A stretch of DNA of 64,000 nucleotides from contig CBDEGK010000004.1 of NCBI GenBank assembly GCA_965237855.1, forward strand, positions 682,001 to 746,000, given 5' to 3'. A program made the position numbers and the translations under genes. How positions within the stretch are numbered: position 1 is the stretch's first letter; every line of letters begins with the position of its first letter. Below the pieces are notes generated by a model. It was not told the DNA's origin, made no database searches, and was given only the letters and a program-made list of their open reading frames with translations. The stretch is from CBDEGK01 sp965237855. GTDB lineage: Bacteria > Pseudomonadota > Gammaproteobacteria > Pseudomonadales > Halieaceae. Shown one piece after another: positions 8,117 to 15,797 of the stretch.

Positions 8117-8974
8117 ATGTCTGAGAAAAAAAATGTCGGCTACATCGGCCTGGGAAATATTGGCAAACCTTCTGCCAAACACCTGATCTGCGATCAATTC
8201 AACGCCCACGTGTTCGATATCGTCCAACCGGCGGTAGACGAGTTGGTGGAACTGGGTGCCATCGGCTGCGCCTCCCCCGCTGCCCTGGCCAGGGCCTGCA
8301 CGCACATCGGTATTTGCGTGCGCGATGACAAGCAGGTGGAAGAACTCTTGTACGGCGAAGAGGGTTTACTGGCAAACGCAGCGGCCGGCACCATTGTTGC
8401 CATTCACAGCACCGTTACCCAGGCGGGTATTCTGAAATGGGCCGCTGATGGTGCCAGCCACAACATCAAGATCATCGACGCGCCCATCACCGGCGGCGCC
8501 GCTGGCGCCGAAGCCGCCACCTTGTGTTACATGGTCGGCGGCGATGAAGAAACCGTGGCGGCCGCCAGCGAGGTCTTCAACACCTCCGCCGACAAGGTAG
8601 TGCACGCGGGTGAAGTGGGTACCGGTATTGTGCTCAAGCTCTGTAACAACCTGATTACCTACGCCGAATTTATGGCCATGTCAGAAGCCACAAAACTGGC
8701 AGAGGCTGGCGGCCTGTCCGCCGACATCCTGCGCGAAGTGGGAAAATCCAATGGCGTCATCACCGAGAACATGCACGGCTTTATCTCTAACCGCAACGCG
8801 TTGGCCGCTGGCTGCACCGAAGAGCAGATGGATGAATTCTTCGGCCCCTTTGGGCGACTGGCCGAGAAAGACCTGGCCTGCGCGATTGAAAGCGCCAGTG
8901 CACTCGGTGTCACCCTGCCCTATGCGGAAAAGCTGCAGGGCGATGCTTACAATATGTTTATCAACAAGGCCTGA
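8117..8974 (+). CDS. NAD(P)-dependent 3-hydroxyisobutyrate-dehydrogenase-family oxidoreductase
   Basis: The 285-residue protein has the beta-hydroxyacid dehydrogenase layout: an N-terminal Rossmann motif 'GYIGLGNIGKP', the substrate-binding 'DAPITGGAAGAE' (about residues 120-131) and a helix 'LKLCNNLITY' holding the catalytic Lys (about residue 177). The family oxidises 3-hydroxyacids or reduces semialdehydes with NAD(P). A strong GGAGGAG lies 6 bases before the ATG. It is the first gene of the rightward five-gene operon divergent from the tandem MarR regulator. The neighbouring aldehyde dehydrogenase suggests consecutive oxidation steps. The exact substrate is not evident. Confidence 0.87.
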   Translation: MSEKKNVGYIGLGNIGKPSAKHLICDQFNAHVFDIVQPAVDELVELGAIGCASPAALARACTHIGICVRDDKQVEELLYGEEGLLANAAAGTIVAIHSTVTQAGILKWAADGASHNIKIIDAPITGGAAGAEAATLCYMVGGDEETVAAASEVFNTSADKVVHAGEVGTGIVLKLCNNLITYAEFMAMSEATKLAEAGGLSADILREVGKSNGVITENMHGFISNRNALAAGCTEEQMDEFFGPFGRLAEKDLACAIESASALGVTLPYAEKLQGDAYNMFINKA

Positions 8975-8990
8975 CCCTGACCCTGACCCT
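8971..8990. repeat. Three tandem CTGACC hexamers after a stop codon
   Basis: The hexamer CTGACC occurs three times head to tail, beginning in the stop codon of the dehydrogenase gene and followed by CCTTTAATTAAG. It leaves 43 bases between this gene and the aldehyde dehydrogenase. It resembles the CTGACCCC-type fragments seen at other gene ends in this window. Function is unknown. Confidence 0.6.
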
Positions 8991-9017
8991 TTAATTAAGA
9001 GCATAGAGAATAAGAGC

Positions 9018-10487
9018 ATGAACCCGGAAACCAAATTATTTATTGACGGCGAGCTGTGTGAGGCCGCCTCGGGCAAGACCTATCCCAATATCAATCCCGC
9101 CACCGAAGAGGTGATGGGCGAGGTCGCCGATGCCGGCCCGGCCGATATGGAGCGCGCGATTGCCGCCGCCCGCCGCGCCTTCGATGAAAGCGACTGGTCT
9201 ACCAATCACCAACTGCGCCACCAGTGTTTGCAACAGTTGCAGGACGGCCTGAGGGCAGAAGAGGCCGATTTCAAATTGCAGATTTCTGCGGAAACCGGTG
9301 CTCCCATGGGTATCTGCGGCGACTCCGGTCCCCAGTGCAGCATCCCTATTGGCATGATGGATTTCACCCTGGAAAATCTGCCCAAGTTCGAGTGGTCGCG
9401 GGACATCGGCATTGCCGAACCCCTGGGCCAGCGCAGCCGCCGACTAGTGGAAAAAGAAGCCATCGGTGTGGTCGCGGCGGTCACTCCCTGGAACGTGCCG
9501 TTACAGATTAACCTGGCCAAGTGTATTCCCGCCCTGGCGGCCGGTTGCACGGTGGTATTGAAGGCAGCCCCCGACACTCCCTGGTCCGCCACCATGCTGG
9601 GCCGGATTATCAAAGAGCACACGGATTTTCCCGCCGGCGTATTTAATGTCATCACCGCCTCGGACCCGATAGAGGTGGGCAATCAACTGGTGAGTGACCC
9701 CCGTGTCGACATGGTGTCGTTCACCGGTTCCACCGCCGTGGGAAAACACATCATGGCGCGCGCCGCTGACGGCGTGAAGAAAGTCTTCCTGGAACTGGGC
9801 GGCAAATCTGCCAACATCATTCTCGATGATGCCGACCTCGGCAGCGCCCTGCTGTCCTCGCTGGCGGTGTGTTTTCACGCCGGCCAGGGTTGCGCCATTA
9901 TGACGCGACTACTGGTGCCAAAATCGAAACAGGCGGAAGTGGAAGAATTGCTGAAAACCTACTTTGGCTTCATCCAGTACGGCGATCCATCCTCCGAGGA
10001 CCAGATCATGGGGCCGCTGGTGAACCAGCGTCAATACGAACGGGTGCTAGCCTATATCGAGAAAGGCAAAGCCGAGGGTGCCCGCTTGTTACTGGGTGGC
10101 GGGCGGCCCGCCAACCTCGATAAAGGCTATTACATCGAACCCACCGTGTTTGTCGACGTCACTAACGACATGGCCATCGCCCAGGAAGAAATTTTCGGGC
10201 CGGTACTCAGCGTCATTACCTACGAGGACGAAGAGGATGCTATTCGCATCGCCAATGATTCGCCCTATGGCCTGTCTGGCGGCGTGCAATCTGCCAGCGA
10301 CGAACGCGCACTAAGTGTGGCGCGCCGCATTCGCACCGGCACCCTGATGGTGAACGGCGGCAACTACTACGCCGCCGATGCACCCTTTGGCGGTTATAAA
10401 CAAAGCGGTATCGGTCGAGAGATGGGGCCGGAGGGTTTCGAGGAATACCTGGAAACCAAGACCATCGCGATTGGCGCGCCGGCATGA
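9018..10487 (+). CDS. NAD(P)-dependent aldehyde dehydrogenase
   Basis: The 489-residue protein is a full-length ALDH-superfamily enzyme. Visible landmarks are 'TPWN' with Asn159, the cofactor Lys182 in 'VVLKAAPDTP', 'FTGSTAVG' near 236, the general base Glu259 in 'LELGGKSAN', the nucleophile Cys292 in 'HAGQGCA', and 'EEIFGPVL' towards the C-terminus. It oxidises an aldehyde to an acid, or an acyl-semialdehyde to a thioester. The ATG at 9018 was chosen because 'NPETKLFIDGE' is the normal ALDH beginning; the frame stays open further upstream only inside the previous gene. The stop overlaps the next ATG (ATGA), so it is coupled to the SDR. Confidence 0.92.
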   Translation: MNPETKLFIDGELCEAASGKTYPNINPATEEVMGEVADAGPADMERAIAAARRAFDESDWSTNHQLRHQCLQQLQDGLRAEEADFKLQISAETGAPMGICGDSGPQCSIPIGMMDFTLENLPKFEWSRDIGIAEPLGQRSRRLVEKEAIGVVAAVTPWNVPLQINLAKCIPALAAGCTVVLKAAPDTPWSATMLGRIIKEHTDFPAGVFNVITASDPIEVGNQLVSDPRVDMVSFTGSTAVGKHIMARAADGVKKVFLELGGKSANIILDDADLGSALLSSLAVCFHAGQGCAIMTRLLVPKSKQAEVEELLKTYFGFIQYGDPSSEDQIMGPLVNQRQYERVLAYIEKGKAEGARLLLGGGRPANLDKGYYIEPTVFVDVTNDMAIAQEEIFGPVLSVITYEDEEDAIRIANDSPYGLSGGVQSASDERALSVARRIRTGTLMVNGGNYYAADAPFGGYKQSGIGREMGPEGFEEYLETKTIAIGAPA

Positions 10488-11257
10488 GTGAATTACTGAA
10501 GGGGCAAACCTATATTGTCACCGGGGCTTCCAAGGGCTTCGGCCTGGCCATGACCAGGGCGCTACTGGCCCAGGGCGCCAATGTCGGTATGACCGCCCGT
10601 AATAACGAGGTTCTGCAGGCAGCGGTGGCGCAACTGGATAGCGATCGCGTAATTGGTATTGCCGGCGACGTCGCCGATGACGAGGAAATGACGACGGCCT
10701 TTGCCCGCATCAAGGAACATTTTGGCGGTCTCAATGGCCTGGTCAACAACGCCGGTCTGGCGCGCCCCAGTAATACTGAGCACGTCAAAAAAGACGAGCT
10801 GATGTTACAGGTGAATACCAATTTCGTCGGCACGGTGCTGTGCTGCAAGGCCGCTATTCCCCTACTCCGGGGCCAGGACAACCCGCGTATTGTCAATATC
10901 TCCTCGGCCAGCGCCTGGCATTACGACGAGATGTTCCACCTCGCTATCTATGCCTCTACCAAGGCAGCGGTCGAACGTTTCACGCGTGATTTGCGCCTGG
11001 AGCTACAGGGCGATGGTATCGGTGTGACCTGCATTCGGCCGGGCGCCGCCTGGACCAGCTTCGCCGATGGCTGGAACGAGGAACGCCTGATGGCCGGCGT
11101 GGAAGCCTGGCAAAATGCTGGGCCTACCATGGACAGCGGCATGGAACCGGAACACGTGGCAGAAGCGGTGATTTACTGTCTGGCCTATCCGGCCGGCGTC
11201 GCTGTAGACTTACTGGAAGTCCGGCCCAATCAGCCGGTTCCCAAACTACAGTTATAA
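10484..11257 (+). CDS. Classical short-chain dehydrogenase/reductase
   Basis: The 257-residue classical SDR has 'TGASKGFG' (13-20) for NAD(P) binding, 'NNAG' (88-91), the Ser strand 'IVNISSASA' and the catalytic Y156-A-S-T-K160. It interconverts an alcohol and a ketone or aldehyde. The ATG overlaps the stop of the aldehyde dehydrogenase gene in an ATGA, and the ferredoxin gene follows after 12 bases. Together with the second SDR at 11625 it gives this operon two alcohol-oxidising steps. Substrate is unknown. Confidence 0.88.
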   Translation: MSELLKGQTYIVTGASKGFGLAMTRALLAQGANVGMTARNNEVLQAAVAQLDSDRVIGIAGDVADDEEMTTAFARIKEHFGGLNGLVNNAGLARPSNTEHVKKDELMLQVNTNFVGTVLCCKAAIPLLRGQDNPRIVNISSASAWHYDEMFHLAIYASTKAAVERFTRDLRLELQGDGIGVTCIRPGAAWTSFADGWNEERLMAGVEAWQNAGPTMDSGMEPEHVAEAVIYCLAYPAGVAVDLLEVRPNQPVPKLQL

Positions 11258-11269
11258 GGAACTGCTTTA

Positions 11270-11608
11270 ATGCCAAATATCATCTACGTCGAGGCCGACG
11301 GTACCCGTCACGAAGTGGAAGTGGAAGAACAGGTCAGCCTGATGGAAGGCGCCACCATGAACCTGGTGCCAGGAGTTGAAGGGCTCTGCGGTGGCATCGC
11401 CTCCTGCGCCACCTGTCACTGCTATATCGAGGGCGACTTCGCCGACAAATTGCACGAGCCGCAACCTAACGAACTGGCCATGCTCGACACCGCAAAATTC
11501 AGAAAAGCGTCTTCCCGCCTCGGCTGCCAGATTATGGTGACCTGGGAAATGGAAGGCATGGTTGTACACCTGCCCGAAGAACAGGGCTCCGTCCCAATAG
11601 AGAAATAA
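11270..11608 (+). CDS. [2Fe-2S] ferredoxin, adrenodoxin type
   Basis: The 112-residue protein has the vertebrate/bacterial P450-type ferredoxin pattern with cluster ligands Cys40, Cys46, Cys49 and Cys86 (C-x5-C-x2-C, then a distant Cys in 'SSRLGCQI'). Such ferredoxins pass single electrons from a flavoprotein reductase to a P450, a Rieske oxygenase or another oxygenase. No ferredoxin reductase is adjacent. Possible partners in the window are the di-iron hydroxylase at 6222 in the divergent operon and the cytochrome P450 at 37230. An AAGGA lies 8 bases before the ATG. It is the fourth gene of the operon. Confidence 0.92.
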   Translation: MPNIIYVEADGTRHEVEVEEQVSLMEGATMNLVPGVEGLCGGIASCATCHCYIEGDFADKLHEPQPNELAMLDTAKFRKASSRLGCQIMVTWEMEGMVVHLPEEQGSVPIEK

Positions 11609-11624
11609 CCCAGAGGACCGATAG

Positions 11625-12362
11625 ATGGATTTCACAGGTAAGACAGTTATTGTCACCGGCGCCGGTGGCGGCATCGGTGAAGGCTACGCCAAGGCGTTCG
11701 CGGAAAAAGGTATGAACGTGGTCATCGCTGAACTCGACCCGGAGGGCGGTCAGCGCGTCGCTGACGAAATTGGCGACAAGGCCCTGTTTGTACAGACCGA
11801 TGTCGCGAGCGAGGAATCTGCCAATGCCTGCGCCGAGGCCACCATGGAAAAATTCGGCAGCATCGATTACCTGGTGAATAACGCTGCCATCTTCGGCAAC
11901 ATGCTGATCGAGGGCTACCTCAACGTCGACCTGGACTACCTGGAAAAATTCATGCGGGTCAACGCCCACGGCTGCCTGATCATGACCCGGGCGGTAGTGG
12001 AACACATGACTGCCGGTGGCGGCGGTTCTATCGTCAACCAGAGCTCAACCGCAGCCTGGATGGCCACCGGCTTCTACGGCGTCGCCAAACTGACCATGAA
12101 TGGCATTACCCAATCCCTGGCCAATGAAATGGGCTGGCGCAATATTCGCATTAACGCGATTGCGCCCGGCCCCACCGATACGGCTGCGCTGGAACGCAAT
12201 GCAGGTGATTATGCCCAGGAAATGCTCAAGACCATGCCCATCAAGCGACTGGGCCAACCCCAGGACATGGCAGATGCCGCCCTGTTTTTGTTGTCAGATG
12301 AAGCCAGCTGGATTACCGGCCATATTCTGAATGTGGATGGCGGCCAGTTTATGCGGCCCTAG
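11625..12362 (+). CDS. Classical short-chain dehydrogenase/reductase
   Basis: The 245-residue SDR shows 'TGAGGGIGEG' (11-20), 'VNNAAIF' (about 84-90), the catalytic Ser in 'NQSSTAA' (about 138-144), Tyr151 and Lys155 in 'YGVAK', and the C-terminal 'ITGHILNVDGGQFM' typical of FabG-like enzymes. It lies 16 bases after the ferredoxin gene and ends the rightward operon. The stop codon abuts an inverted repeat that probably terminates transcription. It differs clearly from the SDR at 10484, so the two are probably not redundant. Substrate unknown. Confidence 0.88.
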   Translation: MDFTGKTVIVTGAGGGIGEGYAKAFAEKGMNVVIAELDPEGGQRVADEIGDKALFVQTDVASEESANACAEATMEKFGSIDYLVNNAAIFGNMLIEGYLNVDLDYLEKFMRVNAHGCLIMTRAVVEHMTAGGGGSIVNQSSTAAWMATGFYGVAKLTMNGITQSLANEMGWRNIRINAIAPGPTDTAALERNAGDYAQEMLKTMPIKRLGQPQDMADAALFLLSDEASWITGHILNVDGGQFMRP

Positions 12363-12391
12363 AATTTCAAGGGGTCAGACTCCTTGAAATT
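12363..12391. terminator. Inverted repeat between convergent genes, probable bidirectional terminator
   Basis: Arms AATTTCAAGG (12363-12372) and CCTTGAAATT (12382-12391) are perfectly complementary around a 9-base loop that contains GGTCAGACT. A/T-rich ends supply a short U-run in both directions. The right arm includes part of the stop codon of the leftward gene. The loop region shares the GGGGTCAGA core with other gene-end elements in this window. Confidence 0.6.
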
Positions 12392-14189
12392 AAAACTCGA
12401 TGGTGCGCTCAAGCTCAGCGATAGAGGCATCATCCATGTTGATCTTCTCCATCAGGGCCCGATAGCGCGGCTTCTCCATCAATTCATCCCAGGCACCGAA
12501 TGATTTATGCATGGTCCTGATCATCCGGAGCCCCGCATCGTGATGTTCGTGCATTTCCTCCAGCACCGGTATCGCCTCTTCCCATCGTCCCCGACTGATG
12601 TAACCAACCTCCCGCGCCAATCGCGACAGCGGACTCTCTGCACCGGCCAGCTCAACCGCACCCAGCAGGGCATTAATGGCAGTGGCATCTTCATCGAGTG
12701 ATGCCTGCGTCATCAGGCAGGGCAGCGGCACAGGATAGCTGGCAATAAATTGGTCGAGGCCATCTCTGTCATTTGCCAAACCATGCGCCATGCATCGAAA
12801 CAACATCAGCCCTTTTTTGTCTTCGACCTCCGGCTCAAGTTGTTTAAAGCGCTCAACAACCTCTGGCACTTTGCCTGCCATCGCGTCCATCAACATCAGG
12901 CTGCCTTTTACCTGCAAATTCAGCGGGTCATTTGCCAGGATTTCTGCATATAACTGCTTGGCTCTCTGTGTTTGCCCAACCGAGATCAGGATGACATTAA
13001 CGTAGGCAGTCGCCATATCTGCGGGGTCCGCCTCGCTGGCGAGGGCACGTTGGAAGTACTCGATTGCCAGCGGCCAATTCCAGGTAGTTCGTAGGGTATA
13101 GCCAGCCTTTACCTGCAACCCGCGACCGTTGTCTGGCTCCAACGCCAGAGCCCGTTCGAAAGCACGACGGGCATGGGGCATGGTGTCCTCCCAGGATTTG
13201 AAGACGCTCAAATTTGCATATATGGCGGCAATTTCCCCCCAGGCATCCGCCAGGTTTGGGTCCAATTCCACCGCGCGCTGCAATTGTTCCAGGGCACGCT
13301 CCGGGCTGTTATGCAAACTGTGGTAACGGCCCTGCAGGAAGGCTGCATAGGCTTCGGGATTGCTAGTGTGGACGCCAATCAAGGTCGTATCCGCCTGGAT
13401 CCCCAGCTTGACTTCCAGGGCAGCGACGATGGCACGCGCTATTTCATCCTGCACTGCAAAAATATCATCAATTTGTCGGTCATAGGTTTCCGACCACAGG
13501 TGATAACCATCCGCCACGTTGATCAACTGGGCGGTTATACGCACCCGGTCGCCGACACGGCGCACGCTGCCCTCCAATACGGTCGCCACATTGAGCTTCT
13601 CACCGATGGTGGCAATGTCGACATCTTTGCCTTTGAAATAAAAGGACGAGGTCCGTGCGGCCACCCGCAAATCGGTGTCAAGATTGGTCAGGCCATTCAG
13701 CAGTTCCTCGGAAATACCGTCGCTGAAATATTCGTTGTCGGGATTGCCACTCATATTCACAAACGGCAAAACTGCGATGGACTGGTTTGCCACCGGCAGC
13801 TGGGAGACCAGGCCTTCTGTATTATCGCTGTGTTTTACTGCTGGCACATATTCGGATTCCGCCTGGTGCCAGTTGTTCCACAAACCCACTCCCACCGCAG
13901 CCAATACCACGCCAACAAGTAGAGAGAACTTGATCTGGGCAGCAGTAGTCGTCTGCGCAGAATCTGCCCGCTGGATCCCCCGTGTCGTGAGATCCAGCGC
14001 CCAGGCCAGAATTAATGCCAGCGGGAATCCGAACAACGCCAGTGCCAGGAATAAGTTTAGAGACCAGTCGGGTAGCCGCAGGGGATCCTGCACCGTATCG
14101 ATAACCTGCAACATCAGCCAGGCCAGCGCGGCGTAAACGACCGCAACTTTGAACACGTTGCGCTCTTTGAGCTCAGAAAAAAGGGACAT
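12390..14189 (-). CDS. Membrane-anchored TolB-like/TPR protein (often labelled adenylate-cyclase-like)
   Basis: The 599-residue protein starts 'FSELKERNVFKVAVVYAA', the usual beginning of this family. Three membrane helices follow (about 15-35, 45-67, 85-103). A domain beginning 'SIAVLPFVNMSGNPDNEYFSDGI' in spirit of TolB-N/FlgO (about residues 138-260) comes next, then TPR-like helical repeats (about 280-560; for example 'ERALEQLQRAVELDPNLADA'). Homologues are frequently named adenylate cyclase because the same module is fused to cyclase domains, but no cyclase catalytic domain is present here. The role is probably scaffolding or signalling at the inner membrane. It stands alone, convergent with the SDR gene. 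Confidence 0.75.
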   Translation of the reverse strand: MSLFSELKERNVFKVAVVYAALAWLMLQVIDTVQDPLRLPDWSLNLFLALALFGFPLALILAWALDLTTRGIQRADSAQTTTAAQIKFSLLVGVVLAAVGVGLWNNWHQAESEYVPAVKHSDNTEGLVSQLPVANQSIAVLPFVNMSGNPDNEYFSDGISEELLNGLTNLDTDLRVAARTSSFYFKGKDVDIATIGEKLNVATVLEGSVRRVGDRVRITAQLINVADGYHLWSETYDRQIDDIFAVQDEIARAIVAALEVKLGIQADTTLIGVHTSNPEAYAAFLQGRYHSLHNSPERALEQLQRAVELDPNLADAWGEIAAIYANLSVFKSWEDTMPHARRAFERALALEPDNGRGLQVKAGYTLRTTWNWPLAIEYFQRALASEADPADMATAYVNVILISVGQTQRAKQLYAEILANDPLNLQVKGSLMLMDAMAGKVPEVVERFKQLEPEVEDKKGLMLFRCMAHGLANDRDGLDQFIASYPVPLPCLMTQASLDEDATAINALLGAVELAGAESPLSRLAREVGYISRGRWEEAIPVLEEMHEHHDAGLRMIRTMHKSFGAWDELMEKPRYRALMEKINMDDASIAELERTIEF

Positions 14190-14191
14190 GC

Positions 14192-14204
14192 CGTAGGGCC
14201 TACG
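14192..14204. repeat. Short palindrome in the 5' leader of the TPR protein gene
   Basis: CGTAGG and CCTACG flank a single G, three bases before the leftward ATG at 14189. The only Shine-Dalgarno-like sequence (AAGGA on the minus strand) lies beyond the palindrome, about 17 bases from the ATG, so a small hairpin could bring it closer. Whether it folds or matters is not known. Confidence 0.35.
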
Positions 14205-14226
14205 TCCTTCTTATTATTCAGTACCC

Positions 14227-14349
14227 CTAGTATAGAGGATGTAACCTCAGACAGCTTGCCTTGGCGTAATACATCGCCTGGTCGGCTTCACCAATAATCT
14301 CGGCGGGAACAGCTTGATTGTGAACATGTTGCGCTCTTTCAGCAAAGGC
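14227..14349 (-). pseudogene. Remnant of a GGDEF (diguanylate cyclase) C-terminus
   Basis: On the minus strand, one frame from 14349 to a TAG at 14227-14229 reads AFAERAQ, HVHNQAVP, AEIIGEADQAMYYAK and ASCLRLHPLY. The 'ADQAMYYAK' string is the characteristic last helix of GGDEF domains (AD-x-ALY-x-AK). The GG(D/E)EF signature and everything upstream are missing; the frame begins directly after the stop codon of the lipid kinase gene. About 40 codons remain in frame with the original stop, so this looks like the surviving 3' end of a deleted diguanylate cyclase gene. No start codon or Shine-Dalgarno sequence was found. Confidence 0.6.
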
Positions 14350-14352
14350 CTT

Positions 14353-15240
14353 CTAGTACACCACCTGCAGCGCTCCGGGGCAGATTGAGAATTCCATATT
14401 CGCCACCTGGTGCGGCTCGCCATCGAGGTTGATGTGCAGGGGTTGGTCCGCCTCCATGGTGAACTTCTCCACCTGCCAGTAACGAATGATCCTGTTGTCG
14501 GGGTTGGTGGGGTCCTGGATTTCGCTGAGTACCCGCGGCATATCTCCAATATCCGCCGCCAGCAACACCGACAGGTCCAGGAGTCCATCATTGGTTGAAG
14601 CAAGCGGTGCCACGTCACACCCCCCGCCCGCATAGCGGTTGTTACCCACTGCCATCATTAACATGGCACCGGGCCGGGCATCTTCACCGGGCATGTGCAG
14701 GGTACCGGTGTAGGGTTCCAGCGACCACAGCTTGACCAGTCCAGCCAGGGTATAGGCAGCGCCACCGAGCTGAGCTTTTAAATCCTGCGGCGTTGTCGCT
14801 GTGACCTCCGCGCCAAAACCACCGCTGGCCACATTGACAAAATAGTGACCGTTCATGACGCCCACATCCATGGGCCGCGCCTCGCGGGTGCAGGCGATAA
14901 GCAGACATTGTTCGAGATCTTCACAGGGCAGTTCGAGCCCGCGAGCCATATCGTTGGCGGTACCCAGGGGCATGATGCCCATGACCACGTCCTCGCCATG
15001 GTGTTCTGAGTTAAGCAGGGCATTGGCTGTTGCGTTGAGCGTGCCATCCCCGCCACCGGCAATCAGGCGTCGATGACCGCGCGCCAACAAGTCCTCGACC
15101 ATCACCAGTTTGTCTTTCTTGTTCCAGGGAATGCGAACCAACAAATCAATACCGCTTTTGCGAACCGCTTTTACCGCCGCTTTAACCTCGGGTCGATTAG
15201 CGGACTTCTTGTGCAATACTAGGACAGGTTGATCGCTCAT
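14353..15240 (-). CDS. yegS: YegS/DAGK-family lipid kinase
   Basis: The 295-residue product has the diacylglycerol-kinase catalytic signature 'IAGGGDGTLNATANAL' (about residues 60-75), the 'PLGTANDMAR' loop (about 92-101), 'GGFGAEVT' and the C-terminal beta domain ending 'LNLDGE'-like 'INLDGEPHQ'. It would phosphorylate a membrane lipid such as diacylglycerol or phosphatidylglycerol at the inner face of the cytoplasmic membrane. Length and motif order match YegS/BmrU proteins. It is followed directly by the GGDEF remnant and has no obvious operon partner. Start ATG at 15240; 51 bases separate its start from the stop of the NTF2-like gene on the same strand. Confidence 0.85.
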   Translation of the reverse strand: MSDQPVLVLHKKSANRPEVKAAVKAVRKSGIDLLVRIPWNKKDKLVMVEDLLARGHRRLIAGGGDGTLNATANALLNSEHHGEDVVMGIMPLGTANDMARGLELPCEDLEQCLLIACTREARPMDVGVMNGHYFVNVASGGFGAEVTATTPQDLKAQLGGAAYTLAGLVKLWSLEPYTGTLHMPGEDARPGAMLMMAVGNNRYAGGGCDVAPLASTNDGLLDLSVLLAADIGDMPRVLSEIQDPTNPDNRIIRYWQVEKFTMEADQPLHINLDGEPHQVANMEFSICPGALQVVY

Positions 15241-15291
15241 GGGTATGGCTTCGCTGTGATCATAACTTGAGCTTAGCTGAACAGAGCTGAT

Positions 15292-15705
15292 TTAGCCCTT
15301 TTCAAAGAACTCCATCATCTTCGGGGTTATGATTTCCTGCAGGGCCTGCAACGCGTTGATAGGGCGAATCATGACATCGAGATTCTGCACTTCGCCGCGC
15401 TCATTCAGGCTAATCAGATCGATGCCCTGCAGATCCAGCTCGCCGATGTGGCCAAAAAATTCCAGGGCTATCTCGCCTTGATGTGCGGCATCGTCGTGCC
15501 ATTGGCGATGGTAGGTAAAATCTTCAATGAGGGTAATAATCTGAGTGAGCAAATGCTGGACCAGGGGGCGCCCCTGCAATTTGTCCCAGTAGGGCGGAGA
15601 GGAAATCGTCACATCCTCAGCCAGCAACTCACAGAGTACGGCGATATCCCGCTCCTCCACCATTCGATGCCATTTTTCGAGAAACTCGGATTGAAGTTGA
15701 TCCAT
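15292..15705 (-). CDS. NTF2/SnoaL-like protein
   Basis: The 137-residue protein begins at ATG 15705 ('MDQLQSEFLEKWHRMVEERD'), the normal SnoaL-type start helix; longer versions read into sequence without homology-like pattern. It continues 'LLAEDVTISSPPYWDKLQG', 'FTYHRQWHDD' and 'IDLISLNERGEVQNLDVMIRP', the strand order of nuclear-transport-factor-2-like folds. Function in this superfamily varies from steroid isomerase to ligand binding. It diverges from the membrane protein gene at 15798 with 92 bases between starts. Confidence 0.75.
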   Translation of the reverse strand: MDQLQSEFLEKWHRMVEERDIAVLCELLAEDVTISSPPYWDKLQGRPLVQHLLTQIITLIEDFTYHRQWHDDAAHQGEIALEFFGHIGELDLQGIDLISLNERGEVQNLDVMIRPINALQALQEIITPKMMEFFEKG

Positions 15706-15797
15706 CGTTACACCCTGCTGATTCGGCCCCGCTGTAAGCAATAGCCAAAGAATAGTTATAACATGGGTGGCGTTCAAACAAAGAGGACAAGCATCGA

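Noticed and set aside
8751..9017. Upstream extension of the aldehyde dehydrogenase frame
   Set aside because: It reads through the end of the dehydrogenase gene in another frame; ATG 9018 gives the normal family N-terminus.
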